Shown one piece after another: positions 1 through 12,467 of a DNA stretch of 64,000 bases. Position 1 is the first letter of the stretch. Every line of letters starts with the position of its first letter. Location: the NCBI GenBank assembly GCA_948567375.1, contig OX419755.1:64236944-64300943 (forward strand), written 5' to 3'. The position numbers were made by a program, and so were the translations under genes. The notes beneath the pieces are model-generated. The model ran no database searches. It was not told the origin of the DNA and worked only from the letters and a program-made list of their open reading frames with translations. The DNA is from Lunularia cruciata (taxonomy: Eukaryota > Streptophyta > Marchantiopsida > Lunulariales > Lunulariaceae).

Positions 1-1067
1 TCCTTCCGCACTTCCACTTTCAGATTCCTATTTCTCTTTCCCCTTTGGCTTTCTTTCTCAAAATACGGTCGTGCCCGGTAACGGCCACTCTGCCCCTGAG
101 GTAATAGAATTACTGTATGTCTCGATATCAAACCTTCAATGACATGATTTGTATGTAGTCTACCAAAACGTCAATTTTAGATACCAGAATACTGGGATTA
201 ATTTCCAAAACTGTAAAATACAACCGATGAAATACTAGGGTACAACTTTTGTATATTGGATAGAATTTCATGTTATAGTTTTCTCTTTGATTTTATGGTT
301 TCCTCATTCTTCTAACATAGTATTATCTCAGATATATGATTAATGGGAGTAGAAGCCCGTTCGCATATATAGTCGATTTGTGCATAGAGAGGTTTCGTCT
401 TGTAACTTTTGTTTTAACTTCCGTTATATATATATAAATTCTGTTAGCAACAAATCCATTGATACCAAGATCTTTATATGTCGAGTAAGCTTAAGTTTGT
501 TTATCATGCAATCTACTTGATATTAAAACATGAGATCCTTTCAAAAATTTATTCATACCTTTACTATTGTCAAAACGTTAGAATATGGTCATAAATGAAT
601 GTGAATATTCCTTTCCGATGCAATTTGCAAGAAGATGATATAGAAATGATCACGTTCTTTTACGATCTAATAACAAAATTAGATTGATAAATCAAACGAT
701 TATTTGGTTTGATAGAAATATCTTATACCATTTGAATCAAATTCCATTGAAAAAATTTCTTATTCATTGCTATCATATGCATTATTTTATACATAAAAAG
801 CCTCATCACATTTCTGCAATGATAGTATAAGTATGCAAATAGAACCACTCGGAAAGTATTAGAACTGACCAATAGTCGATTTATCTAATTATTTGTGTTA
901 TATGATTAAAAAACAATATTTAATCATCTTTTGAGAAATCTATATCTATAAGTATAATAACCTTGGGTATAGAGGGATGACAAACATATTAGTAAATAAT
1001 ATTCTCTGGATATTAGTAGATCAATGTCCATGTTATTAATATTACTATACATTACTCTTATTGTTTT
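1..1067. other. AT-rich sequence, no feature identified
   Basis: The first 110 bases are less AT-rich and pyrimidine-rich, then the sequence becomes strongly AT-rich. I see no ORF with recognisable protein similarity, no RNA gene and no terminal repeat. It may be decayed transposon DNA or the edge of a gene outside the window. Confidence 0.4.
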
Positions 1068-1132
1068 ACTTTTTGTATATATACAAAAAGTAAATATATA
1101 CTTTAAGTATATACTTTTTGTATATACAAAGG
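1068..1132. repeat. Palindromic AT-rich cluster
   Basis: Positions 1068-1091 form a perfect 24-bp palindrome (ACTTTTTGTATA and its complement). The same ACTTTTTGTATATAC word returns at about 1113-1128, giving mixed direct and inverted repeats. This could form a hairpin or cruciform. No element with these ends was recognised. Confidence 0.6.
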
Positions 1133-1585
1133 AATTCCCTTACTCTATTACTTCCACCCAATGTAAATGGAAAATGTGTGCTGGTTCCTTTTTATGCATA
1201 TTCTAAAATACCTTCACATTCTCCTATCCCTATGGCCAATTTGAGTTATACTCCATTTCCAATGCCATTGCAAAACTTGAGTTTCCAAAATTTGTTAAGA
1301 ATGGTTTATAACACCAATTCCACCTCCTCTAAGACTCCTCTCCCTTCCTCCACTAATTCTAAGACTCCTTTCACCTCCATGAATGGATTTGAGGAACAGT
1401 CCAAGACATCTAGTACTACCACTTTGCACCATGAAAAGGGGGAAGAAGATCTATCCAATGATAGATTGAGAATGGTCAACCAACATTATGCAGAGATTAT
1501 TGAATATTTAAAGGATTCAAATCATTTTCTTATATCTAATGGGAGGCCTTTGCAAGAAGCCAATGCAAAAGAGCATCAAATTTAG
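1118..1585 (+). CDS. Unidentified 155-aa ORF, doubtful
   Basis: An open frame of 155 codons sits in AT-rich DNA. The protein is rich in Ser, Thr, Pro and Asn in its middle (around residues 50-95) and ends in a more ordinary acidic and basic stretch. I recognise no domain. The following DNA up to 2.5 kb also looks like worn-down coding sequence, including a Lys-rich stretch at 2277-2474, so this may be one fragment of an old transposon gene. There is no clear promoter context or splice structure. A chance ORF is a real alternative. Confidence 0.2.
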   Translation: MYIQRNSLTLLLPPNVNGKCVLVPFYAYSKIPSHSPIPMANLSYTPFPMPLQNLSFQNLLRMVYNTNSTSSKTPLPSSTNSKTPFTSMNGFEEQSKTSSTTTLHHEKGEEDLSNDRLRMVNQHYAEIIEYLKDSNHFLISNGRPLQEANAKEHQI

Positions 1586-3690
1586 CATGATGACCACCTA
1601 TCTTGTGAAATTTAGGTTTTCATGAGGAAATGAATGGAATTCAGTTAAAGAGAGAGTGACAACAATATATGGCTTCCTACAAGTTGGCCCAAGATGTCAA
1701 GGATAAGAGCACAAGGGAAGGTTTAACCAAGAATTAACTAAAAAAGTGTTGGAAAACCATAAATGATCAATTGAATCATAGATGCATTTTTTTTCATTGC
1801 ATGGACTTTATGCTTGGAGGTAGATCCAACATTTTTACCCTTTGTACTTGTGAGTTTGAGTTTAGGGGACATAATAGATATAATCAATTAGAATGAGAGT
1901 GGAGAGGAAAATGAGCCAAGGTGCGGGAAGTATGCCATGAAGAAATATAGAAGATGTAGAGTACATTGGGGGAGATACTTCAAAATCTAGAACCAGCCTA
2001 GTGTATAGAGGTCGGTATCCGCTACACACAGTGATAGATTCCTTTGATTTCACATATTCAAGTGCCTAAGGTGATAAAAAATTTGCAAAAAAAGGGCTTG
2101 CTATGCAAGAAGAGTGTAGCATATCACCACCTTCTCATTATTTTCCAAACCTTTTGTCAAGTATTCATGTGGATAGTACAATGAAGGAACTTTTAAGCCA
2201 GAAAGACCACAAACCAAGAGGGAGAAGGAGGGGAGAAAGCAAGAGGCATGAAGTCAATTTCTGAAAGAGGAGAAAGATGCTTAGAGTGGATTCTAAGTCT
2301 ACTCTTGTATTTGCTTTCTCCAAAGACATTATTAGCCATATGAAATCAAGGACTACAAATTTGGAAGTTAGAGAGAGATTGAAATTAGCCAAGATAGAAG
2401 CCAAAAAGGTGGCTAAGATGGAGAAGCACAAGGCCAAAGCTAAAGCTGAGAAGATAATCCAAAAAAGAAGTTAGAGTTTAAGAAGATGGTCTTTAATATG
2501 AATCAAAAAGCAAAACAAGAGAAAGTTCTATTCAAGGAGAGAAAGGTGAGAGCCAAGAGAGTAGAGTGTATGACATTAGAACTAGCCAAAGCTGGAAAGT
2601 CATTTGAGGAAAATAGGTGGATAATGAGTAAATTTTTGGAAATGTGTTCCTAAGATGATTCCACTCATGGTTCATCCAAGGATGACAATTCAAACTCCTT
2701 GTAAAGTGTGTGTGCTTTGTAACCAGTTTACAATTCAAAGCTTTTGCCTATTGGTTGTGAATTTAGGAGGATGAGTTTGAGCCATCTTTCATGCACATTT
2801 TTCAATTTAGGTTGCTTAGATCATAGAGATCATAGTGTGGTCTACTCAGACCATGGTATTCTTCACAAGATTAGCGTATATGTAGGATAGTCTACATACA
2901 TCTTGGTATTTTTAGGTCAATTTGTGCATACCAAGGCTTAAGCGGGTCAATCTACATAGCATAAGGTTGGTGCAAGCTGCTCTTCTCATGGTTTTTTTTG
3001 TTTATGAGGCTGGTTTTGCTTAAGGTTTTAAGGTTTACTAGTTTAGGCATCCAATGTTTAAGAAGCACCAAGGAATCTTTGTAGGTATGAAATATGCATA
3101 TGGGATATGCAATTGCCTTTAAATGATATACACATATATATTTACCTTTTAGTGATGAAGATAAAATATGAAACTTTCATTATCATTGTTGCATGAAAAA
3201 AAGGAAGCGTATGAAAATTTAGTGTGATATCATCATATGAAAAAACAAAGGCAACATATGAAATTTTGGTGTCTAACACTAATAAATAAGTCCCTAATGA
3301 ATATATAATGAGTAAAGAAGCTTGAGAATGTCTAAATATTGTGTGAAGAAGCAAAACAAAAACTAATAAACCTAAAGTGTGAAAAAATACTATGTATACA
3401 ATTTAAAAAAAGCAATTAGCTCAAAAGTAAGATAAATGCCAAGTATGAATGATAAGTATGTGTTATGCATACAAATAATATGAGTGTAATGAATAAACAT
3501 AATGGATGATAAGAGTGTAGAGTGAATAGTCATGAAAATGAAATATATATAAATATATAACAAAATACACATGAAGTGGAGTGGAGTGGAGTGTACAAGT
3601 TCTCATAGTACAATAGTGAGTGGTATCCTCTAGGCTAATCTGCTCTAGTTTGTTCTGCTTTAATATTGCATCCATACGTCTAATGATAAG
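1586..3690. other. Unassigned AT-rich stretch
   Basis: Short plus-strand stretches, such as the Lys/Ala-rich one at 2277-2474, read like protein but match no family I know. No LTR, terminal inverted repeat or RNA gene was seen. Confidence 0.35.
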
Positions 3691-4329
3691 TCAAGTGATC
3701 AAAATTGGACTACATCTCCATAACAACTCCCACTCTACATCATGGAGTAAAGTGTCATGAAAAGAAGCTTCTAATCCATCATATGGGTTGGTGCTATAAG
3801 CTTTAAAACAACGAACTATCCACTCCCCCATGAGAAACTCAATAGCAAAGTGAGGGTCCATCTCAAATGTAAATAGAGGATCTACCAAGCTAAGACATGA
3901 TGAGAGACCAAAATTGGAGATAATAGTATGATACATAGTAAAAGCAAAAGGATAGATAACACCATGAAGATGGTTCCTACTATCCAAAAGATATGCATTA
4001 TCAACTATCACTATATCACAAATGTAGAGACCCAAGGAATTAAATGCACTATAAGGTCTATGGGTGAAATCTTTTAGATCATCCTCACACCCATCTTGAT
4101 TGTCAAGCAACTCCATGAGGCACTCTCTTTTATGTACTCTAATTGGTAGTAAACCCCAATCCCAAATATCCATGAAGAGATGCTTACAATTTAACCTCAT
4201 GTTATCTTTCCAAATAAGAACCTCAAAGAGTGATATGAAAAACTCCATGAACTCTCTAAATCTTGGATAAGGTACATCTATGAAAGTACTCCTTGCTTGA
4301 TAATGCACCCATCTATGTTGTTGTACCAA
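3691..4329 (-). CDS. Unidentified 212-aa ORF, possible fragment of an older gene
   Basis: This is the longest open frame in the first 7 kb on either strand. The product has a balanced composition with many aromatic residues (Trp, Phe, Tyr) and no low-complexity bias, which argues for a real coding history. Upstream DNA on the minus strand (4330-4560) continues to read like protein. I recognise no domain, signal peptide or membrane segment. It lies between decayed transposon sequence, so a remnant of a transposon-carried or plant-specific gene is likely. A live gene is not supported. Confidence 0.3.
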   Translation of the reverse strand: MVQQHRWVHYQARSTFIDVPYPRFREFMEFFISLFEVLIWKDNMRLNCKHLFMDIWDWGLLPIRVHKRECLMELLDNQDGCEDDLKDFTHRPYSAFNSLGLYICDIVIVDNAYLLDSRNHLHGVIYPFAFTMYHTIISNFGLSSCLSLVDPLFTFEMDPHFAIEFLMGEWIVRCFKAYSTNPYDGLEASFHDTLLHDVEWELLWRCSPILIT

Positions 4330-4689
4330 GGTAGACCACTAGGAGAAAAAACAATTGGTATTTCACATAAGATCCACAAAACAACCAATATTTAGAATAG
4401 ACACTAGAACCAACATTAGAATCTTCATCCACCTCTCATGAGCATAAACAAGGCAAGGAATGAGCTCTCTAGTCAAACTCATCCTTTGTCTCAACCTACC
4501 AAAGTATAGATCTTCACAAAACAATGTCCTCTACTTCTCTTCTAGCAAGTCAAGTGACTCCTTGGTCACCACAAATGTAGGGGAGGATTCAAGTGCTTCA
4601 CCAACTTGTGGTCTCTAGGCAACAATATCCATGTTCAATGTCAACACACAAGGCTCTCTCCTCAATATGCTAACTATATTTGGATCAGT

Positions 4690-4875
4690 CTATGTCACCA
4701 ATGGACATGCCTCCCTCATAATAGCCTCTCTGCTAGGCTCTCCAAATATCATGATTTTTTTGTGTCCAAATATCCTGATCTATTTGTGCCTCAAATGAAT
4801 ATGTCTCTCTTTGCTAGGCTCTGCAAATATCATGATCTGTTTGTGTCTCAAATGAATATGTCTCTCTTTGAACAC
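4690..4875. repeat. Tandem imperfect repeat of about 50-70 bp
   Basis: The phrase CAAATATCATGATCTGTTTG followed by CTCAAATGAATATGTCTCTC occurs at about 4774-4822 and again at 4825-4870. A more diverged copy begins near 4738. The block ends at the start of the copia-like ORF. Confidence 0.6.
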
Positions 4876-5320
4876 TAAAAAACATCAGGTTATGGGCCCA
4901 CAATCACCATTGGGGTTGATAGGAGAACTCAGAGAACTAGAGAAACTAGGAAACACTAATTACAAAGCCTGGGCTTTGGATGTGAAGTGTATCCTAGACA
5001 GTTATGATTGTTTGGACTTGGCATTAGAAGCTCATGATATAGATGAGCTTGAGTCCAACAAGGAGGAGAGAATCAAGCATTCTACTACTAGGAGGTTTCT
5101 CCTAAGGGCTATGCAAGAGCAAGTCAGAGACCTAGTAGACACTTATGCTTGGAGTTGGGAGATCTGGCTCAAACTCAAGAATTTTTACTCTGTTGTGAGA
5201 CTAAGAAAGCTGAGTGCTAGGATGTCTGATACATCAGAAGTCAGAATGACTGAGGATAGACCATCTACTTCAAAGACTAGAAGGAAAGGTTCTCATCAAG
5301 TTATGGGCCCACCACGCTCC
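4868..5320 (+). mobile_element. Ty1/copia gag fragment (fossil)
   Basis: The plus-strand product has the layout of a copia Gag N-terminus: an L-G-N-T-N-Y-K-A-W-A-L-D-V start, as in DUF4219/UBN2-type retroelement Gags, then an acidic helix and a W-E-I-W-L-K-L stretch where UBN2 domains have their conserved Trp. No zinc knuckle, protease, integrase or reverse transcriptase follows, and no LTR is visible, so this is an old isolated scrap. The assignment rests on motif resemblance by eye. Confidence 0.5.
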
Positions 5321-7162
5321 CGCATCTCCTCTACCTCTACGGCCCCTATCTCAAGTCCAACATCTAACATGTTATTTTATATCCTATGCACATCATGCAA
5401 GGAATGGTGTGGCTTCTTTACCTCCATTTCCCATGTACATGTACATCATCATGTACCTCTCCCACATGTCTATGATTGTGCACCTCTCTTACAAGTGTAT
5501 GTACATCTCTAGTTCTCATCGGTAACTCCTTATCTACTCTCTCTAATAACTCCTTGTCTCTCATGGTGATATCAATATACACAACATGAGGGTGATGCAT
5601 TGGACACAAACAACACTAAACATAATACATATGAAATGTGAAAATAATTGAAAACATCACAAAAGCAATCTATCAAATTAATCACATTGTATACAAATAA
5701 TATATGACAAGTGTCAAGAAAAGAGAACCTAAAGTTCTCATGAAAATACCTAATTCTCTTATTCACCTCATCCAATGCCTCTTCTCCCTCATGTATGAAG
5801 TTTTGGTTCTCTTCAAGGCTCCCATATCTCACATCATCCTCACCAATGATTCCACTCTCAAGGAAAAGATTTGTATGAATTTTCCCTACAAAAGTTGGCT
5901 TTAATTTATAGCTATCTGAGTGGTGGTACTACATGTGTAAGACTACCAACTAAATCTCAATATAGCCAACATTATCAAATCTACAAACTTATAATCCTCA
6001 TCTCTAGACTTGGCCGTCTTCACATGATGAATAATATGTCCATGAACTACCTTTGGCCTCTTAGAAGGAATACGTAAAGAACAAACCATCTAGAAGAAAA
6101 GTCTCCAAGCTGGATATGCATACTAATGAGCTAAGTATCTCCTAGCAACAAAATCTTGCACCAAGAACTGATCCTAAACTAGAGGATGTGGAACTATCCT
6201 CTTTCTAAGGGTTGCCATTTAGGCAATGCAACTTTCCAAATGAGTTCAATTGAAACAATGAAGGGCCTCCCATCAACAATTTACTATGAGTGTTTTTTTC
6301 CTATGTGCAACAAACTCTATGCATGATGGGACCTAATCAAAACAAGCTATGATTATAACTAACATAATAAAAAGCCAATATGTGCAAACTAGAACATGTG
6401 GTTGCATAAGCATGTGAATTTTATGCATATGGAAAGAGGTATGTGCAAGAAAATCCCTTGTAGACTATAGTATGTGCATGTATTGGTATATGCAAACAAT
6501 GGTACATGCAGTTAGTAGTATGCATAGGATGTATGGTTTGTGCAACATGAAAAATCTGAAATTGCAAAGAGATTTAAGGTGCTAAATACAAATCATCAAA
6601 AATTTAATCAAAGATAACATAACATAATACTCACATGTGGGAGGGGGTGTTTAGTCCCAATGGTCACTTTCAACCCCAATAAATCTAGGTTTGACACTTT
6701 GATTTCTATATTGAAATTTTGATGAGTTTTCTCCAACTAGCACTAGTTAATGAAAGTCACATTATCTCTCAATTGATGTACTTCAATCAACAAAGGCCCC
6801 TCTTCCATGTCAATTTTTTTATCCTCCTCAAACACCTAGACATACTTCTTCATCTAGATAGCCATAGAAACAAGAATAAAAAGATAGAAAGCTTTCAAAC
6901 CCTATCAATGGCTACATAGACCCACCTATTTCACTAAAGCTACATAAACTCCTTTTGCAAAGATAAGACAAAGATCTTTCTTTAGTAGACCCTATTCTTC
7001 CTTTTGCATAGACCCAAAAATATATAATGCTAATGCTGAAATTTTATAGTATGAAGGCTTTAAAGCCCTTAACTCTCTCCCTTAACCTTCAAACTGTTGA
7101 AAACTCTCTTAAGTGCTCCTTGAGAAAGTTAATATGAGCTTTTGACCCCTTTGGGATCTTTG
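5321..7162. other. AT-rich DNA without identifiable genes
   Basis: Low-complexity stretches occur, for example repeats of GTACAT near 5430-5510 and of ATGTGCA near 6390-6540. Nothing else was recognised. Short open frames here have no protein-like character. Confidence 0.35.
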
Positions 7163-7762
7163 TGTAATGCCATGAGCTAGAAAAATTATTTAGAGATGAA
7201 AATTGGCTTGGTAATATCTGTAGGGATGTTTTATATGATGTTCTAAGTAGATCAGATATAGGTGTCACCAAAAGGGTATTTTTTCTAATAGCATAGAGGC
7301 CAAAAATATCTTGAAAACTTCAAAGCCAATTTTAGAGGCCAAAATAAATGAACATGCCTCAAAAAATTACATGTTCTCCTTCCTCTAAGGGAAGAGTGTT
7401 GCCTTCTCCTCCCTTGTGTGTCTTGTTGAAATCTTTCCAATGGTCATGTTGTTATGAGCTTTTTATAATAAGATTCTCCATACATTGCCTTTGATTTAAC
7501 TTGTTTGACTAACCAAATAGAACAAGGATCAACATGTCACCAATATTTACAACTAATCTAAGGTTGGAGCTTGTTGAAATATCACCAATCTATATATTTT
7601 ATCTAAGGGTGTAACTTGTTTTGAGTGCATTCTCTTTGCTATATAATAAAGACAAGATGCTCCTTTGGAGCATCAAAATATTGAGGAATGAAACCTTTTG
7701 TTTCTCTTGTGTTTTTTCTGTTGTATTGCTCTTGGGATTTCTCTTGTCCTCAAAATATTGCA
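7163..7762 (+). repeat. 5' LTR of element A (family 1)
   Basis: It starts TGTAATGCC, ends near ATTGCA, and aligns along its length with the B LTRs, including the TATATAATAAAGA promoter-like word (about 7642) and the GCTCCTTTGGAGCATC stretch after it. It is followed by the start of an initiator-Met primer site (TGGTAT). Confidence 0.8.
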
Positions 7763-7770
7763 ATGGTATT

Positions 7771-8290
7771 TGTCACAATATGGAATTTATATAAGTGTTG
7801 ATAAAGATTAACAAAGTAACAAATAGGCCAAATTAGCCAAGAATTATAAGAATATTATAGTAGCATCTAGGAAGCTTTTATGTACCTTCCAAGTATCAAA
7901 TAACATGTATGCTAAGTGGTAACTTCTAGGAGGAAGCTTCTTGGGAAGTTTCTTGGATATCTTAGCTTGCACGCCAAGTAGGTGGCTTCTAGAAGGAAAC
8001 TTCTTAGAACATTTCTCGACTAGCCTAGCTTGCATGTCAAGTTAGCAACTTCTAGAAGGAAACTTCTCAATAAGTTTCTTGGTTAACTTAGATTGCATTC
8101 TAAGAAGATGTCTTTCAGGAGGCTTCTTGAGAAGCTTCTCAAGAGCCTTGTATATTCCCTATAAATACCAAAGCCCAAGTTCATGCTAGGCATTCAAAGT
8201 TTCCCTTACTTAAGAGTCCCAATGTGACCATTATTATTATGTGACAATTATGATTTTCCCTTTTCTTAATTCTCTCCTTGGTCTTTTATG
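7771..8290 (+). repeat. Solo LTR of family 4 (type of element G)
   Basis: About 520 bp, homologous to the LTR at 46244-46719. It begins TGTCACAATATGGA and ends GGTCTTTTATG. It contains three imperfect copies of a 55-65 bp unit built on GACTTCTAGAAGGAAGCTTC-like words. It sits inside the primer-binding site of element A. The flanks GTATT (7766-7770) and GTATC (8291-8295) look like a slightly aged 5-bp target duplication. Confidence 0.8.
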
Positions 8291-9751
8291 GTATCAAAGC
8301 AAGGAATTTTTATCCAAGTAAATGGATCACCCCTCTTGGAGGAACACAAGCTACTGAGATTGAGTAATTTTGAGGGGAGAAAAAGTAGTGCAATCAATAG
8401 GTTGGGGTGTTTGAGAGAGAGGATAGGATGGATGCTATTGGAGTACAATTCTTGCACCACACTTTCTTTTCTTGAATCTATTCCATATCAAGATTATGTA
8501 CATCTAGCATGAGCAAGTTAGAGTATATCTCATTTACCATTTTGGAACAAAGTTCATAGATGTAATAATGAGTTTACCTATGGTGATATACAATAGCAAG
8601 TGAGATTTGACAATTTATAATCTATTATGATACAATGGATCTAAATATACTAAATCCTCTCATTTTAAATTCTCAAAGTAGAAATCTATTATATAATTAG
8701 ACCAAAAGTGATGTTATGGGATTTTGTGGTTTGAAATTTTGGTGAGGAATATTATCAACAAGTGATAGCCTTTGAGGTTCTAATGGTAGTCCTAATTTTT
8801 TGGCACCTTCCCAAATGATCATATCAAGCTTTTATTGAAATATGAAGTATCAATTGAACATTTATTGTGTGAATGAATCATGGAGCCACAATTCTAGGAT
8901 CTAATGCAAGGAATAAAAGGGATATTGAATTAGTTTTAGGGGATTAAGATGTAATGGAGACATTACAAAGTCAAGTACATATCTTCATGAACGATCATGT
9001 AATGCAAGAAGGAGAATCATCCCAAAACCCTTTAATAATGGCCAAAGTTGAGAGAGAGTCATTCATGCCAATGAAACCAATGCCAATAAACAATGAAGCC
9101 ATATTTTTTACTATGGATGAAGAGGACATGCAACATTGAACCTTACAAGGGACAACATTCCATGAGTAGTAGAAAATTGGATCTTAAGAATGAATCAATA
9201 CTTTCAATTATTCACAATTGAGTGAGATCACAAATCATTCTACAAGCTTGTTTGCATGTAGGTACTTGATCAATAAAGCTCTCACACCAGACAATGCTTG
9301 GGAACAATCAGTGTTGTTGGAAGGAAAAGAGATCACTTGGATGGTAGTGCAAGAAGAATTGTAAGGAATTCTAATCCATGGATTTTATGCAGATTGCTCA
9401 AACCCAACTATAGCTTGAAGTAGAAGAATAATATACAAGAATACATATAGTCTATATGTATATGCATACCATATGCATTTTTGAGCTATAAGTTCTGATA
9501 ATTGATATGAGCATAAAAGAAGCTATTGATAATTTCAAATGGGAGTTAAAAATGGGAGTTAAAACCGAGAGGTAATGGTACAAATCCTCACATTGTTCTT
9601 GAAGCCATTGCATGTGCTCAAAGAAGAGCAAGAGTGCTTGGAAGAAGTGAAGAGGTAGTCCTTACAAAACACTATCAGGCTAAAACACCGCACTTTGGAC
9701 TAATTCTTATAAAGTTGGGCAACATTCATTTTGAGACCAAGGAGTATAACC

Positions 9752-10451
9752 TATAATACACATTTATGCATGTATGTGCTATTGTGATATTTATTTGGCA
9801 TTATAAGTACTTGAGGGATATTATTTATATAGAGATAAATGATGGTTCTATATTTAGTCATGATTTGCTAAATTTAGTCATAGTTAATATAGAGGAAACC
9901 TTACTTTAGAGAAAGTGGAAAGGATGAGTATCACTATTTTGGATTTTAGTGTATTGACTTGATATTATTCCTAAGAGTTTGGCTTTAAGAAAAGAGTTGA
10001 AAACTCTTGAACCCACAAGCCTTTTTGTTTTGGATTCTTCTATAGTCAAAGGATAGCCCATAATGAAGTAATCCTTAACTTAGTGGTTGGGTCAAGATAA
10101 GACCACATGTTTAGGAGAATATTCCCATGAGTATGGATATTCCTTTAGTTTTTTTACTTTATTTGACTTTTAGCCTAGTAACTTGAGCTACTCTAGTAAT
10201 TAGTAACTTTGGTGCCAAACTATTTCACAAGTATATAAACTAGGAGTGAGGATGTACTCATCATTCTTTCATTTGCAACTATCTCTCTCTTATTGAGTTC
10301 TCTAGTGAGCAATATATTGAATCTTGGAGTGTTAGCCTTGGAGGAGTATGATAGAGTTGGAGTTCTTTGCCTTCTTAGTCCATGGTGTGCTACCATAATA
10401 GCCATCAAAGGTTCATCCTAATTGAGAGACATTCCAGCATGCCGGCTCATA
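9752..10451 (+). repeat. Solo LTR of family 3 (type of element D)
   Basis: It matches the reverse complement of the D LTRs from end to end. The start resembles TGTAACACCCATTTGTGCATG and the end GGCCGGCTCACA. It splits the gag region of element A. In element B the same place reads continuously (GAGACCAAGGAGTACAACC at about 32345), which confirms an insertion. No internal family 3 sequence remains, so this is a solo LTR. Confidence 0.85.
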
Positions 10452-10523
10452 GACCATTCCAAGGAGAACATGGACGGATCAAAGAAAGGAAAGATGGATT
10501 GCCATGAGAAGAATGGGCTTGAG

Positions 10524-10589
10524 TAGAACAAAATGTTGTTACAATTGAGGTTGAAAACTCAACCTCAATTGTAACAACATTTTGTTCTA
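10524..10589. repeat. Perfect hairpin, 31-bp arms with 4-base loop
   Basis: The arm beginning TAGAACAAAATGTTGTTACA is repeated exactly in reverse complement after the loop AAAC. A direct, slightly diverged copy of the right arm follows at about 10597-10625. It lies where element B encodes its Gag zinc knuckle (about 32440-32500). The arms are unbroken although the surrounding element is heavily decayed. Confidence 0.9.
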
Positions 10590-12467
10590 GCATATACCTC
10601 AATTTTAACAACATTTTGTTCTAGTTGGGCATATAGCCATCAATTTTTGTGCTTGCTCTCCTAGGGCCCTTGTCTTCCATACAAGTGATCTTTGAATAAC
10701 TTGGAGAGACAAATCAAAGAAGAGGATGCTAAAATAATATGAAAAATAAAGATCACCAATAAATATATCTTGTAGCTTTCTAGCTCAATAGAGAGGAGTA
10801 AACGTGTGGGGAGGAAAAGGACAAGTGCACAAAGGTTGATTGTTGTAAATGGAGTCTTAGAAGACAATCAAGTGAGAGTATTGATAGACCTTATAGCAAC
10901 AAAGAATTTCTTATCTTGCTTTGTTGTAATAAAGTTGGGGATGAAATTAGAGAAGGATGAGAATGAAGAAATAAATTTACTCATGGTCAGACAAAGAGGA
11001 TTGAGTTGTTACTTAGAAATGTAACACTCTTTTTAAGAGAGTATCAAGAAAAAATTTAGTGGCAAATAATTTAGTTAGCTCATTATGATGTGATCTTAGG
11101 CATGCCATAGATAGAGCACTACAATCCTATGGTAAATATAAGAAGTAAAATCAGCATATGGAATAAGAATTAGGCAATGGAAGATAATTGGAGATAGGGA
11201 AAGATCCCAAAAGCAAGAACTACCTCTCTATATCATAAAGATAATAACTATCATTAAGAGGGATAGATCTTTCATGCATAGTACAAGAAGTCTAGAGTGC
11301 ATAACTCAAAGGAAAAATTCTTGAGAACTTGAAAGATGTGGTCAATGAGTTTCAAGATGCCTTTTCTTGATGATTTACCTTCAAGATTACCACCAAAAAA
11401 GAGAGTAAATCATCAAGTTGAGATGCTTCTTTGGAAGACATCTCCTTATAAGGCTTCATATTGACTATTACCTCATGAGTTAGAGAGTGCAAGGCTCAAA
11501 TCAAGGATATGCTATAGAAAGGGTTTATCCAACCCAATGTGTCACCATACGAGGCTCTTGTCTTGTTTGTGAAGGATGAAGGATGATACAATGCAAATAT
11601 GCATTAACTATTGAGGTCTAAATCAAAAAATAATGAAGAAAAAAATACCCATTAGCTTTGCAAGGATGGCTTGTTTGGTCAACTCAATGGAGCAAAACAC
11701 TTCACCAAATTTGATCTACGGAGTGGTTATAACTAAATCAAGATCACAAAGGAAGATGTATACAAAATTACATTTTAAACAAAGTATGGTACCTAGTGAT
11801 GTTGTTTGGCCTCACCAATGCACCAATCACTTTTATGAGTTCAATAAATGACCTATTTTTTCTATACTTGGATAAATTTTTTTATCATTTTCCTTAATGA
11901 TATCTTAGTTTATAATAGGATAATGAAAGAGCACAAGCAACATTTGTGAGAAGTCCTATAGATTCTATGATAAAACAAGTTGTATGCCAAAGTCTCAAAG
12001 TGCAAGTTTTGAAAGTGAAGTTTATTACTTAGGGTATAGAGTAAGTGCATAAGGTATCCAAGTTCTAATATAAAAAATAGATGTTATTCAGAAATATGGT
12101 GCTCTAGAAGACCAAACTCAACTCAAGCGTTTCTTGGGATTGATTGTGTTTTATCAATGATTTGTCAAGGATTTCTCTAGGGTTGCATAATCCCAAATGG
12201 CACTACTTGGCAAGGGAAAGAAGTGGATAAGGGGAACCATATAAGAATTGGCCTTTCAAGAATTGAAAGATGCATTATTGCATGCACCAATCTTGAAGTG
12301 ATATGACCTACCATGTCCAATCAAGCTAGCTTTGGATGCATAAAGCATTGCAATAGGAGTACTCATAAAACAAAAATGGAGTGATGGATGGTACCTAGTT
12401 GCATATTTTTCTCAAAAGTTGTAACCGGCAAAGTGTAATATCACACTACAAAACAAGAAGAGTTGGC

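Larger units (their letters stand above)
7163..12467 (+). mobile_element. Element A: Ty3/gypsy chromovirus relict, family 1 (5' half)
   Basis: An old copy of the same family as element B. It has a 5' LTR (7163-7762), a leader matching B from about 8300, gag (about 8950-10660), protease (about 10840-11100), reverse transcriptase (about 11370-12000) and the start of RNase H (to 12467). It is badly decayed, with dozens of breaks. Two solo LTRs of other families sit inside it (7771-8290 and 9752-10451). Element F interrupts it at 12468, in the same place where B reads straight through (near 34338). The integrase half is not seen beyond F. Confidence 0.85.
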
